NCBI GenBank assembly: GCA_963682025.1 | Contig: OY821518.1 | Coordinates: 237,459,800 to 237,523,799 of the forward strand | Reading direction: 5' to 3' | DNA: 64,000 nt | Source: Cordilura impudica | Lineage: Eukaryota; Arthropoda; Insecta; Diptera; Scathophagidae | Part shown: in pieces, positions 30,836 to 41,805 of the stretch | How the letters are laid out: the number at the start of each line of letters is the position of its first letter | Numbering within the stretch: the first letter of the stretch is position 1 | The notes under the pieces: generated by a model | The model's input: the letters and a program-made list of their open reading frames with translations, nothing else | Database searches by the model: none | What the model was told of the DNA's origin: nothing | Position numbers and translations under genes: made by a program

Positions 30836-31847
30836 ATAAAAAATTTCTAGTTTTAATGAAACATTTGATTATCGGGACTGCTCTCATCCCCAAGCATTCA
30901 GGACAATAGGGTTTTTACTGAAAAAAGCAAAAATAAAAAAATGGAAAATATAGTGTTTTTTTTCAAATTATGCGAACTATAAAAAACGAGAGAGAAAAAT
31001 TATTATGCTCTGTCGTTTGCATTTTAAATCATGAGTATGTTTTGCAAACATACAATTTTTAAAATGCATTTTTTTTTGTACATGCTACATTGTTTCTAAT
31101 AAAAAAAAAAATGAAGCATGCTAACAAACATTACATTCAAATAATTTGTATTATTTTTGTGGCCCTATTGAAAATTTATACTCGTATTAATGCAATTTTT
31201 GAACAATACTTTGAAATTTTGGTATTGTTTTGATTTTTTTTTTTTGAATTAATTCTAAATTAAATTTTGTAATTTTTTTTTTAAATTTATATGGGGCCGC
31301 ATAAAATTCGTTCGTGGGCCGCATGCGGCCCGTGGGGCCGCATTTGCCCATGCCTAATATATAATATAAGGTTTCTCTTAATTCAGAATATATAAAAAAA
31401 TACACTTTTCCAAAAAAGGACAAAAAAAGGTTAACATTTTTTGTCAGAAAAGAAAACGGCATAAGAGAGTTTCAACTCGATTTTGATAAAGTAACATTCA
31501 TTGGAAAGACAATAAAATTTTCTTTATCTTTGCAGAAAAAGCATTGTAATTTTATGTAAAGGTTTTGCTTCTATAGGGCGATAAATTTTTGATTTTTGAT
31601 TCTTGTGAGCTTTGTGGTTTAATTTTTCGTCCTAAACTAAATTGGTGCCCTATATTTAAATTCTGTGATTGCAGGATGATCGAGAATTTAAAGACGATTT
31701 TTTTTTTTATATACAGGAGCTATATATCTAGTTCATTTAATAAGAGATTAATGGTGTTTTAACCTATACAGCAATCATAATTTTTTTAGTTTTTTTTTTA
31801 GTTTTTTTATTTCATCTATAATATTAATAGGCTAGGCGATTTCTTGT

Positions 31848-32205
31848 GACCGATGTTTTGTTCTACCGTTTTATTCCGACTTTGACCAAACGTATATTAT
31901 TTGAAAGGCATTTCTTTTTAGCCGTTTTGCAGATTTACAGATTTTTAAATTTTTTCCTTTATTTTGAGTAAATTGCATTTAAAGCTGCTACCAACACATA
32001 CATAAAATTATACAATGCTATGTGTGTGTTTATTAAATTTGTTTATGCGTTTGTAATAAAAATGAGTTTGTTTTTGTGTTGATTTGTGAATTGGCTATAA
32101 TTGGATTACCATTCTTTTAGCGTCTTTATTTAATGAATAAATAAAATTTCCTAGAATTTGCAACCCAAATTTCGAGGGCGGGAATCTGCTAGTATATACA
32201 ATAGC
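31848..32205 (+). repeat. Dispersed repeat W, copy 1
   Basis: Reverse complement of 41806-42546 minus a 0.4-kb MITE: GTTTTGTTCTACCGTTTTAT, CAAACGTATATTATTTGAAA, TTTATTTTGAGTAAATTGCA and CGAGGGCGGGAATCTGCTAG. It ends in CTAG before TATATA, which would suit a Helitron-type 3' end, but no hairpin was established. Non-coding. Confidence 0.7.
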
Positions 32206-32480
32206 CATTTGCGATGTAAATTTAAATTAGAATCAAGGATCAAGAAAAAATTAACGTTCAACTCAAAAAAGAAAACAAAAGCATCGACCATTTTTTTAGT
32301 TCCTGTTTTGTTGTTTAAAGATTGCGCTTTTTCTGGTGTTATGATATGATTTTTTTATAATGCTCAATCACTTGCACGATGTTGTTTTGTTGGGTTGTAT
32401 CCACAGTAAGAGTATTATTGATAGTTTTAAAAGGCCAATTGCACATTCCGCTGGATCAATTACGACGATTAAGTTTTTAT

Positions 32481-32886
32481 CTATTTCTTCAATTTTTTTT
32501 GTAATTTTTGTTTTCGTGCCAACGTGAGGGATGAGTTAATAATTATCGATTGCCAAGTATTGTTCCAATGCTGTGCCTCTATTAAGATCGGCAACACCCA
32601 ATATTTTTGTATTTTCTCCATTCTCAACTCCATGCCATTTGGGGAGAATTTTGCCATCCCAATGTAGCACAAAGAAGGCATCGGTTGTGTTGTTCTCGAA
32701 GGGTTTTTTAACATCGTCACTGGTACGACCTCGAACAAGATATACGATGGCGATGAATTGATGAGCGTGAAATTTGTTTAAGAAATCTAATAAAGAATAT
32801 TCAAGAATTATAGGAAAGAAGTTAGTACTTTTGTATTTAAAATTTTCTTGTAATAAATAACGAAACGCCTTGTTCGTCAAATTTAA
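32481..32886 (-). pseudogene. Unidentified protein relic with 'LHWDGKILP' motif
   Basis: An open segment on the minus strand (32536-32880) reads NKAFRYLLQENFKYKSTNFF, HAHQFIAIVYLVRGRTSDDV and DAFFVLHWDGKILPKWHGVE, then GVADLNRGTALEQYLAIDNY. The H-W-D-G-K block followed by a Gly-rich strand resembles uncharacterised proteins found in transposon-rich arthropod genomes, but I cannot name the family. Sequence continues past the stop in the same sense (IDPAECAIGLL). No termini were found. It may be part of an old transposon. Confidence 0.35.
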
Positions 32887-33330
32887 TAGGGCTTAAGAGC
32901 AAAAAAAAAAAAAAGAAATCGAAAACAAAAATAATGCGTTCAGCATAAAAAAAAAATAAAAATAAAATACTTGCTTGCATGTATGATGTGCGAGTGCGAG
33001 AGCAAAATTTACTTTTAGGGAAAGCTTACGGACAAGAAAATTAGCAATCTTTTTTTTCCATAATTCTTGACAATCACCTACTAATAATCCAGCACAGACC
33101 AGCTTTATTTTCCAGTGCAGTCATTATTCACAAAGAGTTCAATTAATTTAATAAAAGCACAAAGTCAATAAAACTTATGGCTGAACCAAAAAAATTGCTT
33201 CCAAAGCTCAATTGCAAAGACAAATGAACAGTGCAGTTGGCTGCGACTGACCTAATGTCAATAGATTTCTTCTTCTAATACTACTGCATTTGCAAATAAA
33301 AAAAAACTATAAAATGATGATTGCAGTATT
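32887..33330. other. No gene seen
   Basis: AT-rich sequence with A-runs between the unidentified relic and the palindromic element. Its last 11 bases, ATTGCAGTATT (33320-33330), resemble the first 11 bases after the palindrome. Confidence 0.5.
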
Positions 33331-34547
33331 AGGGTGGCCCTTAATAAAAAAAAGTGTTCAAACTGTCGGTCTCACCCCCTAGAAATATGCGAATAGCAAA
33401 AAAACTGAGAAATACAAAGTTTTGGGCCAATCAGAAAACGCTTAGTCGTGGCGCAAAGCGATTGAAAATTTCAAGTATAATATGACTTTTTTTTTTCAGA
33501 TTTTACGAAAATTTCGTTCTATAGTTTAATTTTTCCAACAAGCTGTTATATAATTCAGGATCAGTATTAAATTATCCTTTCAAAAGGCTATAAAATTTCA
33601 AAATCGAATGAAACCTCGCCAAGAACTAGCAAATGCCCCAGACCACTTTTGTGCCAAAAAAAACTAGGTCATGAAATTTGATGGCATTTTTTTCAACTTT
33701 GAGAAATTGATTAAAGCCATCGTTCTTTTTTGGTCCCTATACTTATAAGTAGTCAGAAATAAAGTATTGTTTTATTAACACGTTGTTAACCTATTGCGCA
33801 TTGAGACCGAAAATTGGAAATTTTTTGATAAAATTTTTAAAACTCCTTTTTCAAGTTTAAAAAAATTTTCTGAAACAAAATTAAAAAAAATGAATCTATC
33901 ACTTTAAGGTTTTATTAAATACATGTTGCAGATTAACTGTGTGAATTTTTAAGTAAATCCCTTTGCCAGAATTTTTTTGACAAGGATTTTATTCTTGCGG
34001 ATTTCGAGAAAAATTGGATTTTTGTGAAATATTCTGTAAATGTACTCTCTCTAAATATTTTGTATCCAAAATTCATAATTTTTCTACTTTTAAATGTTAT
34101 ATTTTATCTTAATAGCCTAGGGTTTCGGAAAGAAATAATATGACTCCATTAACGCTTTTGGAATTGGGGTCACATATGACCCCAAACTAATAAAAGACAA
34201 TTTATGCAAAAAATTCAAATATTTTGTAAGTGCTGTCCAATTTTTAGATGCGAAGCCTAAAATAAAATAACCAAATGTGTAGAAGTTTCGTCCCAAAAAT
34301 TTGGGATAAATCCGAGAACATTAACCCATTATTTGCCAAGGCTAGCTTTGGATTTTAAGATATTTTTAAATAAAAATGACCTAAAACGAGTTTTTCTATT
34401 AAACTCGTTGATCCACTATTTGGAATTTAGGAAAAATAATTCGGCTAATTTTTATTTATTTAACCCTGAGATCAAAATTATCCATTGTGATATATCTCTG
34501 GTGCAATTATCTGCTTATTGCTCGCGAATATAAATTAAAACAACTTA
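33331..34547 (-). repeat. Left arm of the 2.86-kb palindrome
   Basis: Reverse complement of 34936-36189; for example TAATGGGTTAACGTTCTCGG on the right is CCGAGAACATTAACCCATTA here (34312-34331). Small indels account for the ~37-bp length difference. Confidence 0.88.
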
Positions 34548-34935
34548 AGGTATATGTCTAAAAAATAGGGCGTTTTTTGAAATTCACTTTGATTTAATTT
34601 TGTAATTTATTCCATTAAGAGTGGTATTAATTTAATATTACCTTTTATATATATTATTATATTTGAAATTTACTTTTATTTAATAAACTATTTAAAACTG
34701 GAAAATAAAATGGTTGAAGTTTCAAAACATGTAGGTGACATTGAAGATAATATAAAACGACCGATTATAAAAAATCAAAAAATGTCAACCATTATAAGTA
34801 ATGGCATCTTCACCGATTGACCTGAAATTTTTTTTTTGGCGTTTTTATCAATATTCACCAAATTGGTGGGTGAGACAGCAAGAAATTCAACTATTACTTT
34901 ATTACATAAAGTAATTTTATAACAAAATTGGTTAA
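34548..34935. other. Unique centre (loop) of the palindrome
   Basis: 388 bp of AT-rich sequence without an open frame or internal inverted repeat that I could see. It is the only part not present in both arms. Confidence 0.7.
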
Positions 34936-36189
34936 AAGTTGTTTTAATTTATATTCGCGAGCAATAAGCAGATAATTGCACCAGAGATATATCACAATGG
35001 ATAATTTTGATCTCAGGAGCACTGAAGGGTCAAATAAATAAAAATTAACCGAATTATTTTTCTTAAATTCCAAAAAGTGGATCAACGAGTTTAATAGAAA
35101 AACTCGTTTTAGGTCATTTTTATTTTAAAATATCTTAAAATCCTAAGCTGGCCTTGGCAAATAATGGGTTAACGTTCTCGGATTTATCCCAAATTTTTGG
35201 AACAAAACTTCTACATATTTGGTAATTATATTTTAAGTGTCGCATCTAAAAATTGGAGAGCACTTACAAAATATTTGAATTTTTTGAATAAATTGTCTTT
35301 TATTAGTTTGGGGTCATATGTGACCCCAATTCAAAAAGGGTTAATGGAGTCATATTCTTTTTTTCTGAAACCCTAGGCTATTAAGATAAAATATAACATT
35401 TAAAAGTAGAAAAGTGATGAATTTTTGATACAAAGTATTTAGAAAGAGTACATTTACAGAATATTTTACAAAAATCCAATTTTTCTCGAAGTCCGCGAAA
35501 ATGAAATCCTTGTCAAAAAAGTTCTGGCAGAGGGATTTACTTAAAAAATCACACAGTTAATCTGCAACATGTGTTTAATAAAACCTTAAAGTGATAGATT
35601 AATTTTTTTAAATTTTGTTTAAGAAAATTTTTTCAAACTTGAAAAAGGAGTTTTAAAAATTTTATCAAAAAATTTCCAATTTTCGGTCTCAATGCGCAAT
35701 AGGTTAACAACGTGGTAATAAAACAATACTTCATATCTGAGTACTTATAAGTATAGGGACCAAAAAACAATGATGGCTTTAATCAATTTCTCAATGTTGA
35801 AAAAAATGCCATCAAATTTCATGACCTAGTTTTTTTTTTTGGCACAAAAGTGGTCTGGGGCATTTGCTATTTCTTGGCGAGGTTTCGTTAGATTTTGAAG
35901 TTTTATAGCCTTTTGAAAGGCTAATTTAATACTGATGCCGAACTATATAAAAGCTTGTCGCAAAAATTAAACTATAGAACGAAATTTTCGTAAAATCTGA
36001 AAAAAAAAAGTCATATTTTCCTCATATAAACACACTTGAAATTTTCAATCGCTTTGCGCCACGACTAAACGTTTTTAGATTGGCCCAAAACTTTGTATTT
36101 CCCAGTTTTTTTGCTATTCGCATATTTCTAGGTGGTGAGACCGACAGTTTGAACACTTTTTTTCCCTCCATATAACGAAGGTCCACCCT
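34936..36189 (+). repeat. Right arm of the 2.86-kb palindrome
   Basis: Same orientation as 1-1028 and inverted relative to 33331-34547. Includes the inner segment (34936-35155) absent from copy A because the window begins there. Confidence 0.88.
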
Positions 36190-36715
36190 ATTGCTGTATA
36201 AGTTAAAACACCATAATTTCTTATTAAATGAACTAGATATATAGCTCTTGTATAAATAAAAATTTTGTTTTTAAATTCTCGATAATCCTGCATTCACAGA
36301 ACTTAAATATAGGGCACCAATTTTGTTTAGGGCAACAAAATAAGACCACAAACCAATAATTTTTGGAGGGCAAAAATCAAAAAATTTATTTTATCGCCCT
36401 GAAGAAGCAAAATCTTTGGATAAATTTACAAAGGAAATTTTATTATCTTTCCAATGAATGTAACTTGGTCAAAATCGAGTTACAACTCTCTGAGTTATAG
36501 GTAAAAAAGTGAAACAGGAATTTAAAAAATTTTTTAAAGTAACGATTTTTCTTAAAATTACGAATAACGCATTGCGCGGATAGAAATCCTTTGTCAACAA
36601 TTAGGTGTTATATACCAAAATTCTTGGTTTTCTTTGTAGATTAAAAAAAGTTGGTTAAAACAAAAATTTCGAAGAAAATTTTAAATTGGGACGATCTAGT
36701 GTACAAATTGTTCTC
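36190..36715 (+). repeat. Dispersed repeat Z, copy 2 (uninterrupted)
   Basis: Reverse complement of the split copy at 27641-27860 plus 31446-31775. Its left edge is the target of the palindromic element. The following ~275 bp (36716-36989) are unrecognised non-coding sequence. Confidence 0.8.
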
Positions 36716-36989
36716 CATTTTTTTTTTTGTTCGAATAATAAAATAATTGAAAATTTTTGATTTATCGAGAAAATGGATGAAATTTAAAATTCTCAAAAAT
36801 CTTTTGAGCTATAATAACCCATACTGAGTTGCAAAAAAGTTGCAAAAATAAGAAATAACACGTTTTTGGTGATACGCTATACTTCTCAAATGTAATGCGG
36901 CTTTCAGATTTTCACTTAAATCTATCTAATATAAACATAGATTTTTCTTAAAAATGGTTTATATATGTTTTTCGGATAAAAGTAACTTT

Positions 36990-37753
36990 ACTAGACCGAC
37001 TATACGATACCCTATACCATGCGCTTAGAGACCCTATCTCTCAGGCCCAACTAACTGCATATAAAAAATAAGCATAAACCAAATTTGAGTGGGATTGTTA
37101 TTAATTTTTTTGGCTGCAGATATGAAAAAGTTCATATTGGATGCTATATCTATATGGGGACTAGGCCCAAAAATGGACTGATCCTGACCATGTTTGGTAA
37201 GGTCTCTTGTATTTTGTAAAAATATATGCAAACAAAATTTGAGAAGAATCAGTGCAATATTTTTGTTTTTTGATAGATTTAAGCGAAGATCGGGCAGCAG
37301 CTCTATATGGGGCCTATGACTGAGAGTTGTCCCATAGGGATCATTTTTGGACTACTGATTAATGGATGTAATAAACACATACAAACCCAATGTGACTAAG
37401 ATTTATATGGTAATTTGGATCTTATGGCAATTTAAGTCGATTTCATAGGGGTCATTTGTATGGGGGCTAGGTCTGAACATGGACCGATTCTCACCAATTT
37501 CAATAGTTCATCCTATGGCCGATAAAAGCTTATATACCAAATTTCATCAAAATATATTCATATATGCGACCTGCAGTTTGTTTACAAGCTTTACATGGAC
37601 ACACAGACGGACGGACCGACGGACATTGTTAAATCGAATCAGATAGTGATTCTGATTCGATCGGTATAATTAAAGATTGGTCTAGGTCAAATATTTTTGG
37701 TAGCAGCACAAAGTCATTATACCCAAACCACATAGTGGTATAGGGTATAAAAA
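36990..37753 (+). repeat. Dispersed repeat V, copy 3
   Basis: Matches 2829-3627, starting in the middle of the 24-bp palindrome (CTAGACCGACTATACGATAC), so its left ~13 bp are lost. The GGAC tract is at ~37606-37624. It ends GTGGTATAGGGTATAAAAAC against the satellite array. Confidence 0.85.
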
Positions 37754-39540
37754 CAACTTGCAATATGAACTATTTCATAAAAATACCCTTTTTTCAATAA
37801 GTACCCTTTTTTCGTAAAGTACCCTTTTTTTATTTAGAAATTCTTTTAAAAAAAAGTATCCTTTTTTTAAAATGTACTCTTTTTAAAAAGTACTCTTCTT
37901 AAAAAAGTATTTTTTTTTAAAGAGTACCCTTTTTTTACAAAAAAGTACCTTGTTTTTTAAAAAATGTACCCTTCCTTTTGTATTTAAAAATGTCATTTTT
38001 TTTTAAATTACAATTTTTTAAAGTACCCTTTTTTTAAAATAGTAAATTATTTCAATATGTTTTTTTTAAAGGGTCTTAGTTCAAAAGTACCTTATATAAA
38101 GAAGAACAATCTATTAAAGAAGTACTTTTGAAAAAGTATCTTTTCCGAAAAAATACCCCTTTCTTTAAAAAAAAATTACCTTTTCCAAAAATAAGCTTTT
38201 TAAACATGTACCTTTTCTTAAAAATTTTCTTGTCCTTTTTTTTTTAAAACCACATTTTCTTGAAAGAAGTACCTATTTTAAATTTGTAAATTTTCTTAAC
38301 AAAAGTACCTGTTTTGAAATGTAAATTTTTTTCAAGTAAATTTTCTTAAACAGTTACATTTTCTTAAAAAAAGAATTTTTTTAAGTAACTTTCTTTAAAA
38401 GAGTGCGTTTGTGAGAAGTTGATTTTCTTGAGAAAATAAATTTTCGTAAAATAATTCCTTTTCTTAAAAAAATATCCTTTTAAAAAAGTGCCTTTTTCAA
38501 AAACCTTTTCTTAATAAGATGACTTTCTTAAAAAAGTAAATTTTCTTAAGAAAAGTACCTGTTCTTAAAAAAATACCACTTCTTAAGAAAGTGAATTTTT
38601 TTTTTAAAAAGTACTCTTTCTTTAAAAAGGTACCTTTCTGTGAAAGAGTGCATTTTCTTAGAAATTACCTTATCTTAGAAAACTAACTGTTTTTTAAAAA
38701 GTATTTCTTTAAAGTACCTTTTCTTAAAAAAATATCGCTTCTTAAGAACGTGCTCTTTCTTAAAAAAAGTACCTTTAATTAAAAAAGTACCTTTTCTTAG
38801 AAATAACTTTCTCTTAGTATACTTAAAAAAAAGTAAAAGTACCTTTTCTGAAAAAATACCTCTTTAAAAAAAAATACGTTTTTTAAAAATAACCTTTTTA
38901 CAGAAGTACCTTTTCTTAAAAATTTTCTTGTACGTTTTTTTTAAATCCACATTTTCTTAAAAGAAGTACCTATTTTCAAACTGTAAATTTTCTTAACAAA
39001 AGTACCTGAAATGTAAATATTTTTTAAAGTAAATTTTCTTAAAAAATTACCTTTTCTCAAATAAGTATTTTTTTAAGTAACTTTCTTTAAAAAAGTGCTT
39101 TTTTGAGAAGTTCATTTCCTTAAGAAAATAAATTTTCTTACAAAATTTCTTTTTCTTATAAAAGTATCCTTTTAAAAAAGTGCCTTTCTCAAAAACCTTT
39201 TCTTAATAAGATTTTCTTAAGAAAAGTACCTGTTCTTAAAAAACTACCGCTTCTTAAGAAAGTGACTTTTTTTTTAAAAAAAGTACTCTTTCTTTAAAAA
39301 GGTACCTTTCTGTGAAAGAGTGCATTTTCTTAGAAATTACCTTATCTTGGAAAACTGTTTTTTAAAAAGTATTTCTTTAAAGTACATTTTCTTAAAAAAA
39401 TACCGCTTCTTAAGAACGTGCTCTTTCTTAAAAAATTACCTTTAATTAAAAAAGTACCTTTTCTTAGAAATAACCTTATCTTAGTGTATTTAAAAAAAAG
39501 TAAAAGTACCTTTTCTTAAAAAAGTTAATTTTCTTTTGTA
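37754..39540. repeat. Satellite-like array, ~20-bp degenerate unit, ~0.7-kb higher-order repeat
   Basis: Nearly 1.8 kb made of variants of AAAAGTACCTTTTCTTAA, with GTACC/CTTAAG cores spaced ~15-25 bp apart. A higher-order direct repeat is visible: AATTTTCTTGT at 38223 and 38921, TCTTAAGAAAGTGA at 38581 and 39252, and AAGTAAAAGTACC at 38831 and 39498. The unit boundaries are therefore ~38122, 38831 and 39498 (lengths ~710 and 667 bp). The first ~370 bp are a more irregular version. No coding sequence. Confidence 0.88.
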
Positions 39541-40480
39541 ATTTTGCTTGTTTCAATTTTACATAGGCTTGTTTCAATTTTACATACATAAGTATTTTCG
39601 CTTAAGAGGGGGGCGGCTGTTAAGGTTTTGAAACCCCTTTTTTGCATTTTTTTTGTTAATGAGTGTTCAACATGTCGAGACTGCTGTGTCAAAATTTCAA
39701 GTAAATCAGAGCAAAACTAAAGAGTTTCCAGCGATCGGCCCTCATGCGTACATAAATCAGTTTTTAAAAAACTTTAAATCGATTTTCTCGCAAATAACAT
39801 GTTTGAAGTCCGTGAACATTATAACTCAAAATCTATGTGACCGATTCTTTTGAAATTTTACACACTATTTCTACACATAAATCACCAGGTAACCACGAAG
39901 ATTTTTTTATTTTCCATTTTCTCCCCACTTCCTAACAACAAATTCACAGAAATTTTATAGCAAAAATCGTGTTTTTCACTTCAAAATGCTGCCAAAAATA
40001 AAAAAATAAAAATAAAACTCTTCGTGATTACCTCGGGAAACATATCACCTTTTAAACGCATTTCGATTTTTTTTAATTTTGCATGATCCGGTAACGAGTT
40101 ATTACATTCACCGCGAAACAACTTTTTGTCGAGGCGCCTGCGGAGATTTGCTGTCACGGACTTATTTGTTAAAATTTTGAATTGAAAATTTTTTCAAAGA
40201 TTCTTCAAATGTTATACTATAAAGTGTATATGAAATAAATAATCCAACATTATTCATATCTTAAAAAAAAAAATATATATAATGAAAATACGCCCTTGTT
40301 TCGCTTTTAAAACCTTACCCCCCTTACTTGTTTTGTTTTTTATTTCTGTTACAAGTTCAGATTTTTTTTTTAATTTGAAAATATCATATTATGAAGAAAA
40401 TTTTTGGAGAAAAATATTTAATAAGTCTGTGTTGATGTTTGTGACTATCAATAATACCTTATATAGAGTACACCTCTAAT
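39541..40480. other. No gene seen
   Basis: Moderately complex AT-rich sequence including a short GC-rich block (CGAGGCGCCTGCGGAGATTT at ~40124-40150). It lacks stable open frames (longest 66 codons, no signature) and shows no similarity to the other repeats here. It may be part of an unrecognised transposon. Confidence 0.45.
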
Positions 40481-40839
40481 TAAACCGATCGATTCAGAAT
40501 CACCCTATTAGTCGATTTAACGATGTTATGCATTCTATTATTTTCAAAAATTTAAATTGACAGAAGGGTTAAGAGTAAAACTAAAACGGAAAAAATTTCT
40601 ACAGTCCTCAGGCTTTTGAACACGTAACACGTAACACATAAACCCACATATAAACCCACATATAAACCTACATAAGTTGTATTGGTGGAAAAATAAAGCG
40701 GGGTTAAAAAACACAAAACCATAATAACAACAACAATACAATTCCAATACACATACAATTGCAGGAAAAAAAACTGTCTACTATAGAAACTCTTAAAATC
40801 CTTATAATCTTTTTTTTATGTGTATGCACGTGTACTTAC

Positions 40840-41208
40840 ACATGTATTTATAAACGGTTTTGTTTACACGTATTTATTCACGTGTGTGTGAGAGTGTAAC
40901 AGTGTAATAACAATACCTGCGTTACAATAAAAACCAAGCAGAAACAAACAAATCAACAAACAAACAAACGAAAAAAGTGTACGAGAGAAAGAGAGAGAGA
41001 GAGAAAGAGAGAGTGAGAATTACTGTTAAATTGTGTAAAAATAGTAGAAATATTCATTTACAAAATTGATTTTGTTTGATGCCATTGTCAACGTCAACAT
41101 CATCATTATTGTTGTCATTAAAGTCGTCGCCATCATCATAATTAACAACGAAAAAAAAAAAAAAAACAAAAAACAAAAGCAACAACAACAAAAGCAGTAT
41201 TCATCATA
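40840..41208 (+). promoter_or_regulatory. Probable promoter/5' leader of the 41209 exon
   Basis: ATTTATAAACGG (~40848) could serve as a TATA-type element. A dense GAGA block (GAGAGAGAGAGA, ~40984-41015), the binding motif of GAF/Trithorax-like factor, lies ~190 bp upstream of the ATG. An A/CAA-rich leader (~41150-41205) directly precedes it. This order is typical of fly promoters and leaders. The transcription start is not defined by sequence alone. Confidence 0.45.
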
Positions 41209-41318
41209 ATGGAGCGTAAACAATTTTGTGTACTCAGCCTATTATTGGGTATATTTATTTTTAAATTGAACATTGTCATTGTTGCGGGCGAACAAGATGA
41301 GGACATACCACATAATGA
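41209..41318 (+). CDS. First coding exon of a putative secreted or membrane host protein (signal peptide)
   Basis: ATG at 41209 follows a CAA-rich leader (CATCATAATGG context). It opens a 36-codon frame: MERKQFCVLSLLLGIFIF, then KLNIVIVAGEQDEDIPHN. This is a classic signal peptide: a basic n-region (ERK), a long hydrophobic core and likely cleavage near AG|EQ, followed by an acidic mature start. The frame runs into a perfect donor, GA|GTAAGT (GT at 41319), so the intron is phase 2. No later exon was recognised up to the window end on the plus strand, implying a first intron of at least 22 kb or exons too short to see. Gene identity unknown. The alternative is a chance ORF, but signal peptide, leader and donor together argue against that. 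Confidence 0.6.
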
Positions 41319-41805
41319 GTAAGTTGAAATTTCTTTATTATTATTAATATTATTATTATTTACTAAAAATTACATTGTTTATTGTGAAATATAAATGGAA
41401 TTTAAGTACTTTTTTTTATCAGACTAAAATTTTAAATTGAATATTAAAGAAATTGTGATATTAAATTAAGGTCGGCTACATTCACAATGATGGACAGTGA
41501 CTTTCAGTTGTATAATTATGCATCTGGAGGTTTTTTTTGTTATTAATTCTTTTTTTCAGAAATTATGTTTTCAAAACCAATCCTGATAATGTTTTCCTAA
41601 TTTATTTGTGTTATGTTATTAACTTTTAATGATTTCTGTTGCTAATTAGATGACTTTTATGACTAGTTCAAATGGTAAAAATTAACGTGAGATAGATTAG
41701 GTAATGTCTAGTCATATTTCCAATGCATTTTTACATTATTTTAAATGTTAAAATGTTTTTATTTTGGTTTATTATTCATTATAATATCGAATTTAATCTA
41801 TTTAT

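Larger units (their letters stand above)
28166..31356 (-). mobile_element. hAT DNA transposon, 3.19 kb, exact 8-bp target duplication
   Basis: Starts CAGGGGTGGGCA and ends TGCCCATGCCTA, imperfect inverted termini of the hAT type (CAGGGGTGGGC…). Flanked on both sides by ATATATAA (28158-28165 and 31357-31364). A degenerate transposase gene lies on the minus strand; the right subterminal region is rich in GGCC/GCGG blocks (31289-31350). Confidence 0.93.
27881..31445. mobile_element. MITE with ~80-bp terminal inverted repeats, split by hAT
   Basis: TGACAAAAAATGTCGCC at 27881 pairs with ACATTTTTTGTCA ending at 31445. Further in, AAAAGTGTATTTTTTTATAT and TTCTGAATAAAG on the left are complementary to the corresponding block on the right. 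Without the hAT and one target duplication it is about 366 bp. Absent from the Z copy at 36190-36715, which therefore shows the empty site. Confidence 0.75.
27641..31775 (-). repeat. Dispersed repeat Z, copy 1, split by a MITE carrying a hAT element
   Basis: 27641-27860 and 31446-31775 are together the reverse complement of the continuous copy at 36190-36715 (shared: GACCGTCCCAATTTAAAATT, ATCCGCGCAATTCG, GTAACATTCATTGG, AGCTATATATCTAGTTCATT). The ~3.6 kb in between is the MITE/hAT insertion. No coding sequence of its own. Confidence 0.8.
33331..36189. mobile_element. 2.86-kb palindromic (foldback/MULE-like) element
   Basis: Left arm 33331-34547 and right arm 34936-36189 are inverted repeats of ~1.2 kb with scattered differences around a 388-bp unique centre. 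The ends are AGGGTGG… and …CCACCCT. Flanks ATTGCAGTATT (33320-33330) and ATTGCTGTATA (36190-36200) match at 9 of 11 positions, like a 9-11-bp target duplication. A third arm lies at 1-1028. No transposase is encoded. Very long TIRs with 9-11-bp duplications suggest a MULE/Foldback-type origin; other superfamilies are not excluded. Confidence 0.82.

Noticed and set aside
37754..39540. Possible CRISPR-like or coding repeat array
   Set aside because: No constant repeat with unique spacers; units are degenerate, AT-rich and lack ORFs. Eukaryotic satellite-like structure.
41026..41223. Minus-strand 65-codon frame overlapping the candidate host exon
   Set aside because: Cys/Phe/Met-runs are the antisense of A-rich leader and CAT repeats; the plus-strand exon explains the region better.
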